From positions 1-31,227 of IMG/VR virus record IMGVR_UViG_3300008450_010443: DNA of 31,227 bases; one strand, 5' to 3'. The stretch comes from a virus. Below are positions 8,019 to 16,274 of the stretch, piece after piece (position 1 is the stretch's first letter; each line of letters begins with the position of its first letter). The notes under the pieces were generated by a model. That model saw nothing but the letters and a program-made list of their open reading frames with translations, had not been told where the DNA came from and did no database searches. The translations under genes and the position numbers were made by a program.

Positions 8019-10577
8019 TTATTTAATTTCTGAAAGCTTCATGTAAATCTTCTCTTCAAGTAAAGAAAGTTTTTCAGCAAAAACAATATCTCTATTCTTC
8101 TTTCCAGAGATGATTACAATTGAATCCTTCTTAGGTAAGACCTTACCAGAGTTAAGATAATTTGTCAATCTACCTTCTCGTTCTGAGTCCATTAATAGGA
8201 CGGTTAACTTGCCAAGATCATCAAAAATATCCATTCTAGCATACTTATTGCCATTAGCACTAGTTCTTGTCATAATATCAGATACAGTACCAACAAATCT
8301 AACTGTTTGGTTTTCTTCAAGGTTTGATATTTCGTTAGAAGAAACTAAACTACCCTCGATCTCATTTCTAAAGACCTCTCTTACATTATGAGAATAACTA
8401 TAGCCTAATAATTTAGTTTCAAAGAACCAATTGGCAAATTTTAAATGCTTATGATTTTTTTCATAAATATCCTTATAGGGTTGATACTTTGTTTTAAATG
8501 TATTAAATCTTTTATCAGAGAAGATTCTTTTATTATCGTCTCCAACTAACTGATCCTTTGAGCAGTCAGCAATAGTTTTTAATATATCATAATTATATTT
8601 ATCACCAAGAGTGACAATATTTCGCTTTTCCCTATCAGTGAGTATGTTGAATGTTTGAGCTTCTAACACTAATCTACAGCGATCCTTAGACACAAAGGAA
8701 TCAAGCACCCCTGCTTGAATAAGTGCTGATAAAACACCAATATTTAAACTCGCTTGTTTAGCCGCAAGAAATACTTCATACTTATTAGAAAAGCTTTGTT
8801 CTCTAAATTCAAGCAATGACTCAAGAACTTTTGTTGAAACTCCTTTGATTGAATTAAGACCATATCTGATATTTTCTCCTTCAATTTTAAAATCAATATC
8901 TGATTTAGCCAAATCTGGTGGCAAAAGTTTAATATTAAAATATGGTAACTCTTGAACTATTTTATTAATTTCTTCATGTGGATTAGGTTCGTATTGAGCA
9001 TACTTTAATAAGCTTAAAAAGAATTGTTGAGGATAATTAAATTTAAGATAAACGGTAATCGCCGCTAGGTAAGCATATGAAATACTGTGAGATTTATTAA
9101 AAGAGTAATTAGCCGAATCTTCAGCAACTTTCCAAAGAACGTCTCCAACAACTGGATCAAGATTATTTTCTTTAATTTTATCTTCAATCTTTTGCTTCCA
9201 AGCGCCCATTTGATCGACCTTTTTCTTGCCAACAATACGTCTAAGCTGTTCTGATTCATCAAGACTAAAACCAACCTTTACGACCATTTTCATCAACTGC
9301 TCTTGATAAAGAGGAATACCGCCAGTATAGCTTAATACATCATCAAAGAAAGGGTGTACAGATTGAAACTGACCATTTCTAGCATAATCTGCATATCTAT
9401 CCATGAAGTCTAAAGCCCCAGGTCTTGCAATAGCTACAACAGCAGATAGCTGTTCAAGATTTTTAGGAGAGATTTTTTGACATACTCTAAAGTTAGTATC
9501 AGCTTCAATTTGGAATAAACCCTGTGGGGCTTGTAGTGTTTGAAGTGCGGCATAAATTGATTCATGATCGCAATCAATATCATTTACTTTAATGCCAAGA
9601 CGAGAGCATACATCATGAATCACAGAAAGAGTACGAAGACCAAGGATATCGAACTTAACCGTCAATTCTGCCACATTATTCATATCATAACCAGAAACCA
9701 CAGCATCTTCACCAGTATTTTGAATTGGCATGATTTCATCTAATTCATAAAAGCTAATTGCGATGCCAGATGGATGAACTCCAGTATTTTTAGCTAGACC
9801 TTCAATTTTTTTAGCAATACGATAGATTTTTTTATTTTTATTAGCAAATGATTTAAAAGTTTCACTTTCTGAATATGCCTGTTCAAGCTTAAATACTTTA
9901 CCGAATTTTTTAGGTATGCTATCGCTGATTTCATTCACAGCTGATTCAGACATTTCACCAACAATTTTACCACACTCTTTAATGCAAAGTTTACTGCTAA
10001 GAGTGTTCAATGTAAGAATTTTTGAAGTTCTCCCTTGATACTTACGGTTAATATAATCAATAACTTCTTGGCGGCGATCATAACTAATATCATTATCAAC
10101 ATCGGCCAAAAGAGAACCATCAAGAAAGACTTCTCCATTATGTTCAATTTTTCTAGCACGACTTTTTGAGACAAAGCGTTCGAAGAATAAGTCATACTTA
10201 ATCGGATCAATATTTGTTACCCCAACGACATATAAAACTAAAGATCCTGCGGCAGAACCACGTCCAGCACCAGTTGGAATACCTGTTTCATGACAAAAAT
10301 TTAAAATATCCCAATTTAATAAAATATAATCAATAAATCCAAGTTCATCAAGAACAGAAAGTTCCATTGATAGTCTATCATAATAGACTTGTTTGTTGGG
10401 TAGTTGATCAATTTTCTTTTCTTGAACCCCTTTAAAACAGAGCTTTCTTAAAAAGTTAAAATTACTTGTATCTGGAGAACATCCCAAAACATCATAATGC
10501 TTTTTTTCAATATGAATTTTTGGGAGCTTAACTCCAACTGGGCATGGTGTTTTATAAGGTTCAATTAGATTGCTCAT
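8019..10577 (-). CDS. dnaE: DNA polymerase III alpha (C-family) core lacking the PHP domain
   Basis: 852 residues. It starts just upstream of the C-family palm. GAGRGSAAGSLV (103-114) matches the nucleotide-binding motif. DVDNDIS (159-165) matches the DFDVDF active site, giving catalytic D161 and D163. VKFDILGLRTL supplies the third aspartate (D310). FNKSHSISYAY (493-503) is the conserved fingers motif. RYGLNSIKGV (571-580) is helix-hairpin-helix DNA binding, and residues ~757-800 form an OB fold. Bacterial DnaE proteins are about 1,100-1,200 residues; the N-terminal PHP domain is missing here and lies in a separate gene at 11181-11942. There is a ~14-residue insertion before the active-site aspartates. 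It overlaps the exonuclease gene by ATGA, implying coupled translation. It is the replicative polymerase of the phage; no clear clamp-binding peptide was seen. Confidence 0.95.
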   Translation of the reverse strand: MSNLIEPYKTPCPVGVKLPKIHIEKKHYDVLGCSPDTSNFNFLRKLCFKGVQEKKIDQLPNKQVYYDRLSMELSVLDELGFIDYILLNWDILNFCHETGIPTGAGRGSAAGSLVLYVVGVTNIDPIKYDLFFERFVSKSRARKIEHNGEVFLDGSLLADVDNDISYDRRQEVIDYINRKYQGRTSKILTLNTLSSKLCIKECGKIVGEMSESAVNEISDSIPKKFGKVFKLEQAYSESETFKSFANKNKKIYRIAKKIEGLAKNTGVHPSGIAISFYELDEIMPIQNTGEDAVVSGYDMNNVAELTVKFDILGLRTLSVIHDVCSRLGIKVNDIDCDHESIYAALQTLQAPQGLFQIEADTNFRVCQKISPKNLEQLSAVVAIARPGALDFMDRYADYARNGQFQSVHPFFDDVLSYTGGIPLYQEQLMKMVVKVGFSLDESEQLRRIVGKKKVDQMGAWKQKIEDKIKENNLDPVVGDVLWKVAEDSANYSFNKSHSISYAYLAAITVYLKFNYPQQFFLSLLKYAQYEPNPHEEINKIVQELPYFNIKLLPPDLAKSDIDFKIEGENIRYGLNSIKGVSTKVLESLLEFREQSFSNKYEVFLAAKQASLNIGVLSALIQAGVLDSFVSKDRCRLVLEAQTFNILTDREKRNIVTLGDKYNYDILKTIADCSKDQLVGDDNKRIFSDKRFNTFKTKYQPYKDIYEKNHKHLKFANWFFETKLLGYSYSHNVREVFRNEIEGSLVSSNEISNLEENQTVRFVGTVSDIMTRTSANGNKYARMDIFDDLGKLTVLLMDSEREGRLTNYLNSGKVLPKKDSIVIISGKKNRDIVFAEKLSLLEEKIYMKLSEIK

Positions 10578-11206
10578 ATCTCAATGTCGTAAATTTGTTT
10601 TTGGAAGATTTGGAAGTTCATTTCAATATCATAAAGTGCATCGTGAAGCCTCTTAGGATCATGAGGAATATTATAATGCTTTAGCAAAGTACCTTGTGAT
10701 GTTTTAAGACCTTTTTCCTTATGATTTAAAAGTTTGTATTGCCATGAAACTGGGTTTTGATCATCATGAAGAATATTTTTAAATATTGCTGTAGCTAAGG
10801 ATTTTGTATCAATGATTCTATCAACATAAGAATAATCACTTTTCAGACCAATCAATTTTCTCCAAATATTAATCATATAAACATCAAATCCAAGAAGATT
10901 CTGTCCAATAATTAAGTATTCTGGATCATAAAGATACTTAGAGAAATCGTTCCAAATTTTCTTTGGATCTTCAGCGCGATCTTCATAGATTCTTTCAGAG
11001 AATCCTGTTATTTTGGCTGCACCTTCAGATACTTGCAAATTATCCCATTTGATAAATCTATCATTTTTTGATTTGATATTTTTACCCTCAGCAGTAATCC
11101 AAGCAATTTGCCAAGGTCTTGAATTTATGAGATTCAAGCCTTCTGTTTCAGTATCAAAAATCAGATACTTTTGCTTGTGTTTAAATCGTAGTAAGTTTTC
11201 CTTCAT
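10574..11206 (-). CDS. DnaQ-type 3'-5' proofreading exonuclease (DEDDh)
   Basis: DEDDh exonuclease. From the longest frame (TTG at 11245, 223 residues) the motifs are FDTETEG (Exo I, D31 and E33), IGQNLLGFD (Exo II, D121) and RLHDALYDIE (Exo III, H201 and D206). The start is uncertain: TTG at 11245, ATG at 11236 or ATG at 11206. I chose 11206 because it leaves 17 residues before Exo I and the least overlap (26 nt) with the PHP gene. It sits between the PHP-domain gene and the polymerase gene, and its stop overlaps the polymerase start by ATGA. Its job is proofreading for the C-family polymerase. The order PHP, exonuclease, polymerase recalls PolC, where an exonuclease domain is inserted in the PHP region. 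Confidence 0.92.
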   Translation of the reverse strand: MKENLLRFKHKQKYLIFDTETEGLNLINSRPWQIAWITAEGKNIKSKNDRFIKWDNLQVSEGAAKITGFSERIYEDRAEDPKKIWNDFSKYLYDPEYLIIGQNLLGFDVYMINIWRKLIGLKSDYSYVDRIIDTKSLATAIFKNILHDDQNPVSWQYKLLNHKEKGLKTSQGTLLKHYNIPHDPKRLHDALYDIEMNFQIFQKQIYDIEI

Positions 11207-11942
11207 ATTCTTTAAATGATTCCCAACAAAATTCATCACTACCAAAATGATTTAAATTTGGAGATGATAATGTAGCCTGTCTACCAAACGAACGATTGCA
11301 AAGAATTTTATAAGTTTGCAACGCTTCAACATCACACTTATCCTTATAATAGATAGATTTTACAAGTCTAGTCTGATATTTATTACCATTGTCTGTAAAG
11401 GATAAAATTGCTTTTTCTATAACATGATCAAATGGTAAACTATTTCTTTCAATAAAGAAAATGGGTTTAATAGAACCAAAGTCTGGAATACAATTACCAA
11501 GCTGTAATTGATTATTAAATATAAAGGAATCGTAAAATGGTATTGCTAACAATAAGTTCTCGGTCCATAGATTTTGTAAATTTTCAGCATCAATTCTTCC
11601 ACCGAAACGAGTATTAATTGCACTGTAAAACTTATTTAAATCTTTACAACCATCATCATTTTTTGCAAACGCAATTAACTTGTGACAAGAGTCATTGTTT
11701 TCAAAACAATTACAACAAGTAAATCTATATCCAAAAACTAATTGTAGATTATTGCTCACGCATTTTTTAAATGCTTCAAGAAAACCCACCATAGAGTCTT
11801 CAACCAACACAACTTGTTTAAGATTATTTTCTAACGCAATAGAAAAAATACTATCTGCACCATCATCTTTTTGATCAATTGGATCATCTAAAGTAAGAAT
11901 ACTTTTACCAATTGAAAAAGTAGATTTAAAAAGTGGTATCAT
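11181..11942 (-). CDS. Stand-alone, degenerate PHP domain of DNA polymerase III alpha
   Basis: 253 residues that align by eye with the N-terminal PHP domain of DnaE. ALENNLKQVVLVEDSMVGFLEAF (36-58) matches the AxxLGMPALAITDxxNLxGxxxF region. HKLIAFAKNDDGCKDLNKF matches THLxVLAxNxxGYxNLxxL. TRLVKSIYYKDKCDVEALQTYK matches VVATNDVHF...DAHE. SPNLNHFGSDEFCWESF matches the YMRSEEEM segment that ends the PHP domain. The metal ligands are gone: HxH near the start is replaced by FKSTFS, and TDH by VED. It is therefore probably a structural, catalytically dead PHP that packs against the separate polymerase. It heads the operon of exonuclease, polymerase and Clp, with a strong promoter ending 7 nt before its ATG. 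Confidence 0.82.
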   Translation of the reverse strand: MIPLFKSTFSIGKSILTLDDPIDQKDDGADSIFSIALENNLKQVVLVEDSMVGFLEAFKKCVSNNLQLVFGYRFTCCNCFENNDSCHKLIAFAKNDDGCKDLNKFYSAINTRFGGRIDAENLQNLWTENLLLAIPFYDSFIFNNQLQLGNCIPDFGSIKPIFFIERNSLPFDHVIEKAILSFTDNGNKYQTRLVKSIYYKDKCDVEALQTYKILCNRSFGRQATLSSPNLNHFGSDEFCWESFKEYEGKLTTI

Positions 11943-11949
11943 GCATTAT

Positions 11950-11978
11950 ATCATAACGCATGTAAATACTAAGGTCAA
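11950..11978 (-). promoter_or_regulatory. Sigma70-type promoter for the polymerase operon, predicted leaderless
   Basis: On the minus strand: TTGACC (11973-11978), 17-bp spacer, TATGAT (11950-11955), exactly 7 nt, then ATG at 11942. Transcription starting 6-8 nt after the -10 begins at or within 2 nt of the start codon. The -35 lies inside the end of the upstream nuclease gene. Confidence 0.75.
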
Positions 11979-13018
11979 TATCTTTTTTGATGTTTGGGGC
12001 AACCTGCATATGATCTTTTTTCAAAATCATGTCCATCTGGCACAAGAGATTCTGAAAATTCTTGTTCAGTATAAGATTTAATTGCTTGTTTATCTTTATT
12101 TAAAATAACATAATAATCAAAAGCAAACTTCATTGGGCAATGCCACATTAACGTTCCATCAACCTTCAATTGACCTTTTTCTTTTGCAAACCCACATTGC
12201 AATGGTCCACCAAATGATTTATCGGTTGGATATGGTTGACTTGCGGCAAAATTACCCATTGCATCACTTTCAGAAAAGTTATCAATATAATCTTGAATTG
12301 CAGTTAATTGATATTCAAAACCCTCGATGTCATCGTCACCGATTGACTCCATTCGAATAGCGCCATCAGATTTTTCTAACAAATCTTTATCAAGATCAAA
12401 CTTTAAAAATAAAAATTCACTTTCACGTTTTTTATACTCTGGATACAAATGTTTGACAGCAAGACTGTACATATAATCTTGTAGATTATCAGACACTTCT
12501 TTACCAATAAATTTTTTCTTACTTGTTTTAAAGTCTCTAATCAAGGCATATTTATCTTTTTTATATAAAAAAAGCTTATCAATAAAGCCTTTAATTTTAT
12601 ATCTTACATCACGATCTTCGTCGTTAATAGTAATTTCAAAATCTTTTTCAGATAAAGCCTGAGTTGGTTTAGCGTGACTTTCACCATAAAAATCATAATT
12701 TAAACCATTAAGAATCATATCTTTAATTAACTCAATATTTTCTTCATCGTCTACTTGTAATTTTTTTGCATGTTTTAAAATTAAACGTTTAATTCCCTTG
12801 TGAGAAAAAACATCTTTCTTTTTTAAAAGTGATTGATAAATACCTCTACGATTTTTTTCACCAAGTAGTTCAAAAATTAAATGACAAATACTTCCTCTCT
12901 TAGCGCCATCATTTGATGCATCTGGAAGACCTAATTGATATTTAGCCCAATACAACCAACTACATGATTGTACTGTTTTAATTCTACTTGCTGAAAGCGG
13001 TGTCTTAGGTTCACTCAT
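11975..13018 (-). CDS. RecB/Cas4-type PD-(D/E)XK nuclease with four candidate Fe-S cysteines
   Basis: 347 residues. LSASRIKTVQSCSWLYWAKYQ (8-28) is the typical N-terminal motif of RecB-family/Cas4 nucleases. H46 (RGSICHLIFE), D147 (KGFIDKLF), D162-x-K164 (IRDFKTSK) and Q180 (LQDYMYSLAV) form the expected active site. Cysteines 19, 275, 294 and 340 are spaced like the AddB/Cas4 arrangement, with one at the N-terminus and three at the C-terminus, and could hold a 4Fe-4S cluster. It likely acts as a 5'-3' or end-processing exonuclease in recombination or genome maturation. There are no cas genes or arrays nearby, so it is not a CRISPR protein. It overlaps the primase gene by 8 bp and belongs to the helicase-primase operon. 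Confidence 0.88.
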   Translation of the reverse strand: MSEPKTPLSASRIKTVQSCSWLYWAKYQLGLPDASNDGAKRGSICHLIFELLGEKNRRGIYQSLLKKKDVFSHKGIKRLILKHAKKLQVDDEENIELIKDMILNGLNYDFYGESHAKPTQALSEKDFEITINDEDRDVRYKIKGFIDKLFLYKKDKYALIRDFKTSKKKFIGKEVSDNLQDYMYSLAVKHLYPEYKKRESEFLFLKFDLDKDLLEKSDGAIRMESIGDDDIEGFEYQLTAIQDYIDNFSESDAMGNFAASQPYPTDKSFGGPLQCGFAKEKGQLKVDGTLMWHCPMKFAFDYYVILNKDKQAIKSYTEQEFSESLVPDGHDFEKRSYAGCPKHQKRY

Positions 13019-14081
13019 GATGTTCTAGTATTTTAATTAAACCTGTGACATCCTTTTGACTAAAAAAGTTAAGATATTTTTTTACATAACTTTTTAAATT
13101 ATTAATGTATTGGTCTTTATCTGTACTTTGATTATACCAATTTTGGAGATTATATCCATTTTGATATGCATCAGAAAAATCATTAAATGGTTCTGGGGGG
13201 AGTCTAATTTCAAGCATGTTGAAATCAAAATATTTACGTAAAGACATCAAAATCTTAACAGCGCCATTATATCCATGATTTGCCACTGATTGGAAATCGT
13301 TATTAGTAGCAATGATAATTTTCTTAACTGGAAATGAGTTTAAGTAGTTAATGATGGATGGGCTACAACCGATTCCAAAAGTTACAAGATTGTTTTTAAT
13401 ACCACTTTCATAAAGAGCCATACTATCTCCAATACTCTCAACTAATACAACCTCTTCTTTTTCTTTAATGATTGAATCAATAGACTCTTCTTGAGGGAGC
13501 ATTGCTGGATATACCCAATTTCTTCTCTTGCCAAGATGTTTCCATTTAGGAAGATGTTCTGCATCGTCATCAATTTTACGACCGCTAAATCCTATAATTT
13601 GACTATGCTCATTATAAATTGGAAAAACCATGCGTCGATACATTTTACCAGCACCAGCAAGTCCAGTTTTATAAAATTTTAAAGTATCTTCGCTAAAACC
13701 TTTTTTAGTATAAAAAAGATAATTAGGAAAAAGCTTCTCTAACATTGATTCTGGGTATATTTCTTCCATTTCTATTGTTTCCTTTGGTATATAAAAAAAT
13801 TCATCAGATTTCTTTAAAGAGCTAAGTATCTCTTTTAGTTTTTTTGGATCTGAATTAAGTGATAATTGTAATAGTTTTTCAAAAGGTAGTGACTTTGAGC
13901 CATTAACAAAATCAGTCCATACTCCAGTATTTTTATAAATACGGACTGATGTTTGATTATCTCCACCACGATATAAAGCATTTGTTCGCCAATGATTTCC
14001 AAAATCTATAAGCTTATAACCAATACTTTCTAATGTAGATTGTATTTGTGTTGGATCAATTGAAATCTGGGAGGTCGTCAT
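13011..14081 (-). CDS. dnaG: DnaG-like primase with cysteine-free N-terminal domain
   Basis: 356 residues. The N-terminal ~70 residues follow the pattern of a primase zinc-binding domain (ALYRGGDNQTSVRIYKNTGVWTDFVNG, then an LPFEKLLQ helix) but have no cysteines or zinc-binding set. Residues ~110-190 are the RNA-polymerase domain, with MVFPIYNEHSQIIGFSGRKI as the diagnostic segment. The Toprim core follows: VVLVESIGDSMAL (211-223, E215) and IIIATNNDF (255-263), where the usual first Asp of DxD is Asn. PFNDFSDAY (298-306) may be the third acidic motif. It makes primers for the phage fork, probably with the DnaB-like helicase encoded just upstream (26-bp overlap). The region after residue 310 is short and would hold any helicase-contacting part. 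Confidence 0.9.
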   Translation of the reverse strand: MTTSQISIDPTQIQSTLESIGYKLIDFGNHWRTNALYRGGDNQTSVRIYKNTGVWTDFVNGSKSLPFEKLLQLSLNSDPKKLKEILSSLKKSDEFFYIPKETIEMEEIYPESMLEKLFPNYLFYTKKGFSEDTLKFYKTGLAGAGKMYRRMVFPIYNEHSQIIGFSGRKIDDDAEHLPKWKHLGKRRNWVYPAMLPQEESIDSIIKEKEEVVLVESIGDSMALYESGIKNNLVTFGIGCSPSIINYLNSFPVKKIIIATNNDFQSVANHGYNGAVKILMSLRKYFDFNMLEIRLPPEPFNDFSDAYQNGYNLQNWYNQSTDKDQYINNLKSYVKKYLNFFSQKDVTGLIKILEHHE

Positions 14082-15564
14082 CTTCGTTTTCTTCTAGTTC
14101 TGCATTTCCATCCATAAATCTGGCAATATCTCTAAGGTCTCCCTTTTCAGTAATTGCAAAATTTTTGAAATCCAAATTGACAAAGTTCTTTCTTAGTGTA
14201 TCTCCAATTCTAACAGGCTCAACAGCGCCAGCAATATCCTTACCAAGGTGTCGGGCTTTAACATTAATTAACTTATGTGTGCCAAATGATCTACCTTCGG
14301 TTTCAATTTCATCTGCTGTTTTGTTTCTTAAAATAAACATATGTGAACAGAATTGAGTAATTCTATCAGAAAGAGAAACAACACTCTCATCATCAATAAC
14401 ATTTTGTGAATTGCGGTTATTCGTAATACCACTTCGATTAGATTGAACAGAGGTAATCATTGGTATGATTGGATTTCCCTCATGTAGAATTTCTTTTTGT
14501 ACACATTTTTTAAATTTATCTACCATCTCTCCAACAACCTGCCATTCGTTTTTACCGCTACTGGATTCTGAGGTGGTCTTAATATAGTCAAAGGAAAAAA
14601 TCATTTGATTGCCTCTGCCAACCTTACCATAATAAAATCTCTTTAATGTTTTAATCATTGAGTCAACATCCATACCACCGACATTATAGTAGTAAAATTT
14701 CATTTGTTTGATCTTTGGCCAAACTGCTCTAATACGATCAACAATTTCCTTTCCAGCGCGTCTCCACTCACCAGTATCAATCAAATGCATTGGAACGCCA
14801 GAAAGAGCCGCACATTGACGCATAACAAGCTCTTCTTTGCTCATTTCACCATTATCAAAGTGAAGAACTGGTATTCCGTACTTAATTGCAACCTTTGTAC
14901 TATAATCCATACAGAATTGTGTTTTACCAACACCAGATCTAGCAACAATAACAGTAATGTTTCCTGGCCTTAAAAGAGAGCCATAAATTTCATTTACTTT
15001 TCTATGTGGCCCCATCATGCCAAATTCGACAACAGGATTATTACCACGATCTTCAACAATAAACTCCATTTCATCATATATGTTTTCAGGCATATCATTG
15101 CCTATTTCATATAGATTAATTTTTGAATTATAAGCTGAATCTGCTGATTCGATAATATCGGTATATGAACACTCAGAACCAATACCCTTCATTCGCTTTG
15201 CGATTTCTTGAGCAGACTCAAAAATCTCCCTTCTAACAGTGAACTTCTTTAACTCTTTAGCTGTTTTGATCAAGTTCCCCTTGGGGACTTTTCTCATAGC
15301 TAAAGATCTAATATAGTCAGATGGATTAACCCGATCTTCAAATGACAAACCTAAAGAGTTTACCCTTTGAGCAATAATAACTTCATCAATTTCCTCACTA
15401 GAATCAATTGATTGTTTTATAATAGTAAAAATAGTTCCATGAAGATTGCTATCTTCAGCATAGAAATCTTTTGAACTTATAAAGTTAGCTACTTCAGAAT
15501 AGCTTTCTGGCTCTTTGATGAGAGCCGCAAGTAATTGTTTTTCTAACTCGTAATTATAAATCAT
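14056..15564 (-). CDS. dnaB: DnaB-family replicative helicase
   Basis: 502 residues. The N-terminal all-helical domain (LEKQLLAALIKEPESY...) matches DnaB-N. The RecA-type motor has Walker A ARSGVGKT (208-215), catalytic glutamate in NGEMS (E240), Walker B MIFSFDYIKT (D326), and ITSVQSNRSG (371-380) matching the conserved Q-containing motif. The acidic C-terminus (EENEDDDLPDFN) is unlike bacterial DnaB. It unwinds DNA ahead of the C-family polymerase as a hexamer. No helicase loader was recognised. It is first in its operon and is preceded by a strong promoter with a predicted leaderless start. Confidence 0.95.
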   Translation of the reverse strand: MIYNYELEKQLLAALIKEPESYSEVANFISSKDFYAEDSNLHGTIFTIIKQSIDSSEEIDEVIIAQRVNSLGLSFEDRVNPSDYIRSLAMRKVPKGNLIKTAKELKKFTVRREIFESAQEIAKRMKGIGSECSYTDIIESADSAYNSKINLYEIGNDMPENIYDEMEFIVEDRGNNPVVEFGMMGPHRKVNEIYGSLLRPGNITVIVARSGVGKTQFCMDYSTKVAIKYGIPVLHFDNGEMSKEELVMRQCAALSGVPMHLIDTGEWRRAGKEIVDRIRAVWPKIKQMKFYYYNVGGMDVDSMIKTLKRFYYGKVGRGNQMIFSFDYIKTTSESSSGKNEWQVVGEMVDKFKKCVQKEILHEGNPIIPMITSVQSNRSGITNNRNSQNVIDDESVVSLSDRITQFCSHMFILRNKTADEIETEGRSFGTHKLINVKARHLGKDIAGAVEPVRIGDTLRKNFVNLDFKNFAITEKGDLRDIARFMDGNAELEENEDDDLPDFN

Positions 15565-15571
15565 CTAACGA

Positions 15572-15600
15572 AGCATAACACAAAAACACTGATTTGTCAA
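15572..15600 (-). promoter_or_regulatory. Sigma70-type promoter for the helicase operon, predicted leaderless
   Basis: On the minus strand: TTGACA (15595-15600), 17-bp spacer, TATGCT (15572-15577), exactly 7 nt, then ATG at 15564. The geometry is identical to those at 11950 and 27897. The -35 overlaps the stop codon of the 85-aa gene upstream. Confidence 0.8.
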
Positions 15601-15854
15601 TCAAAGTCTTCATCTGAGTTTAAATACTCTTGTTCATCTAAATTTTGTAAATAGCATTCTACAGCTTTACGCAAAGCTAGTTCTGTCATTTGGCTATCAT
15701 ATTTGGTATAAATTAATGGATTGCCATCTTCAGTTGCACATGCGAATATTAAACCTTTAAATTTTTCAGCACCCCCTGTTAATTCAAACAGTTGATTGAT
15801 AATATTATTAGGAATTTTAAACTGGGGGAGGGAGTCTGGATTGATTTCTGACAT
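15597..15854 (-). CDS. Small acidic protein, 85 aa, function unknown
   Basis: No family recognised. The N-terminal part (LPQFKIPNNIINQLFELTGGAEKFKGLIFAC) mixes a helix and a strand, the middle (GNPLIYTKYDSQMTELALRKAVECYL) is helical, and the last ~14 residues are acidic. There is no signal peptide or membrane segment. It lies between the Vsr-like nuclease gene (12-bp gap) and the helicase promoter. Its position in the replication-recombination block suggests an accessory role, but nothing in the sequence shows one. Confidence 0.7.
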   Translation of the reverse strand: MSEINPDSLPQFKIPNNIINQLFELTGGAEKFKGLIFACATEDGNPLIYTKYDSQMTELALRKAVECYLQNLDEQEYLNSDEDFD

Positions 15855-15866
15855 ATTTTTATCTAT

Positions 15867-16274
15867 TTACAGTATAACTCCAAAAGATTCAAATAATTCT
15901 TCATTAATTGTATCATTTGGGTAAATTTCTATTAATTTTATATTATTTACATCGCAGAATTTTAGTTTTTTTTCGTCTCTTCTGAGTTGATCTAGGTAGT
16001 TCAAACGACTTCCGTGAAAGAACTTTACATATTTCGTATGTTGAGCGCCTTGAACTTCTATTGCAATATTTTTATTTGCATTATAAAAGTCAAATGATAA
16101 TCTAGTACCAACTATTTTAAATTCTTCAAATACAATATCATTAAACCAATAGGGGTTTATAAAGTTTTTGACAGAGGTTTGAAACTTGCTGCGACTTGGC
16201 TTTTTCCAATTAATTAAATATTTTTTAGCATTTTTTAAAGTTGTTTCAGATCCCGTTATTGTTTTAAATTTCAT
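15867..16274 (-). CDS. Vsr-like PD-(D/E)XK endonuclease
   Basis: 135 residues. FDFYNANKNIAIEVQGAQH (61-79) is the Vsr-like fold signature: D62, then E73 and Q75 in EVQG, then H79. A conserved-looking DQLRRDEKKLKFCDVNNIKLIEI helix-strand tail follows (95-117). Related small endonucleases are common in phages as nickases, mismatch or junction nucleases and homing enzymes. It overlaps the recA-like gene by 11 bp, so a recombination-linked role is more likely than a free-standing homing endonuclease. The N-terminal 40 residues are basic and may contact DNA. Confidence 0.8.
   Translation of the reverse strand: MKFKTITGSETTLKNAKKYLINWKKPSRSKFQTSVKNFINPYWFNDIVFEEFKIVGTRLSFDFYNANKNIAIEVQGAQHTKYVKFFHGSRLNYLDQLRRDEKKLKFCDVNNIKLIEIYPNDTINEELFESFGVIL

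Noticed and set aside
8146-8168. TTGACA-N17-TAAGGT on the minus strand inside the polymerase gene
   Set aside because: The -10 matches the consensus at only three positions, and the next start codon is ~145 bp away, unlike the tight spacing of the accepted promoters.
11181-11245. Programmed -1 frameshift joining the PHP and exonuclease frames
   Set aside because: The exonuclease frame is +1 relative to PHP and no slippery heptamer is visible. In-frame ATG codons for the exonuclease are present in the overlap.
11975-13018. Cas4 and therefore a CRISPR adaptation module
   Set aside because: No cas1, cas2 or array is nearby, and the gene is overlapped by a primase. A phage recombination nuclease is the simpler reading.
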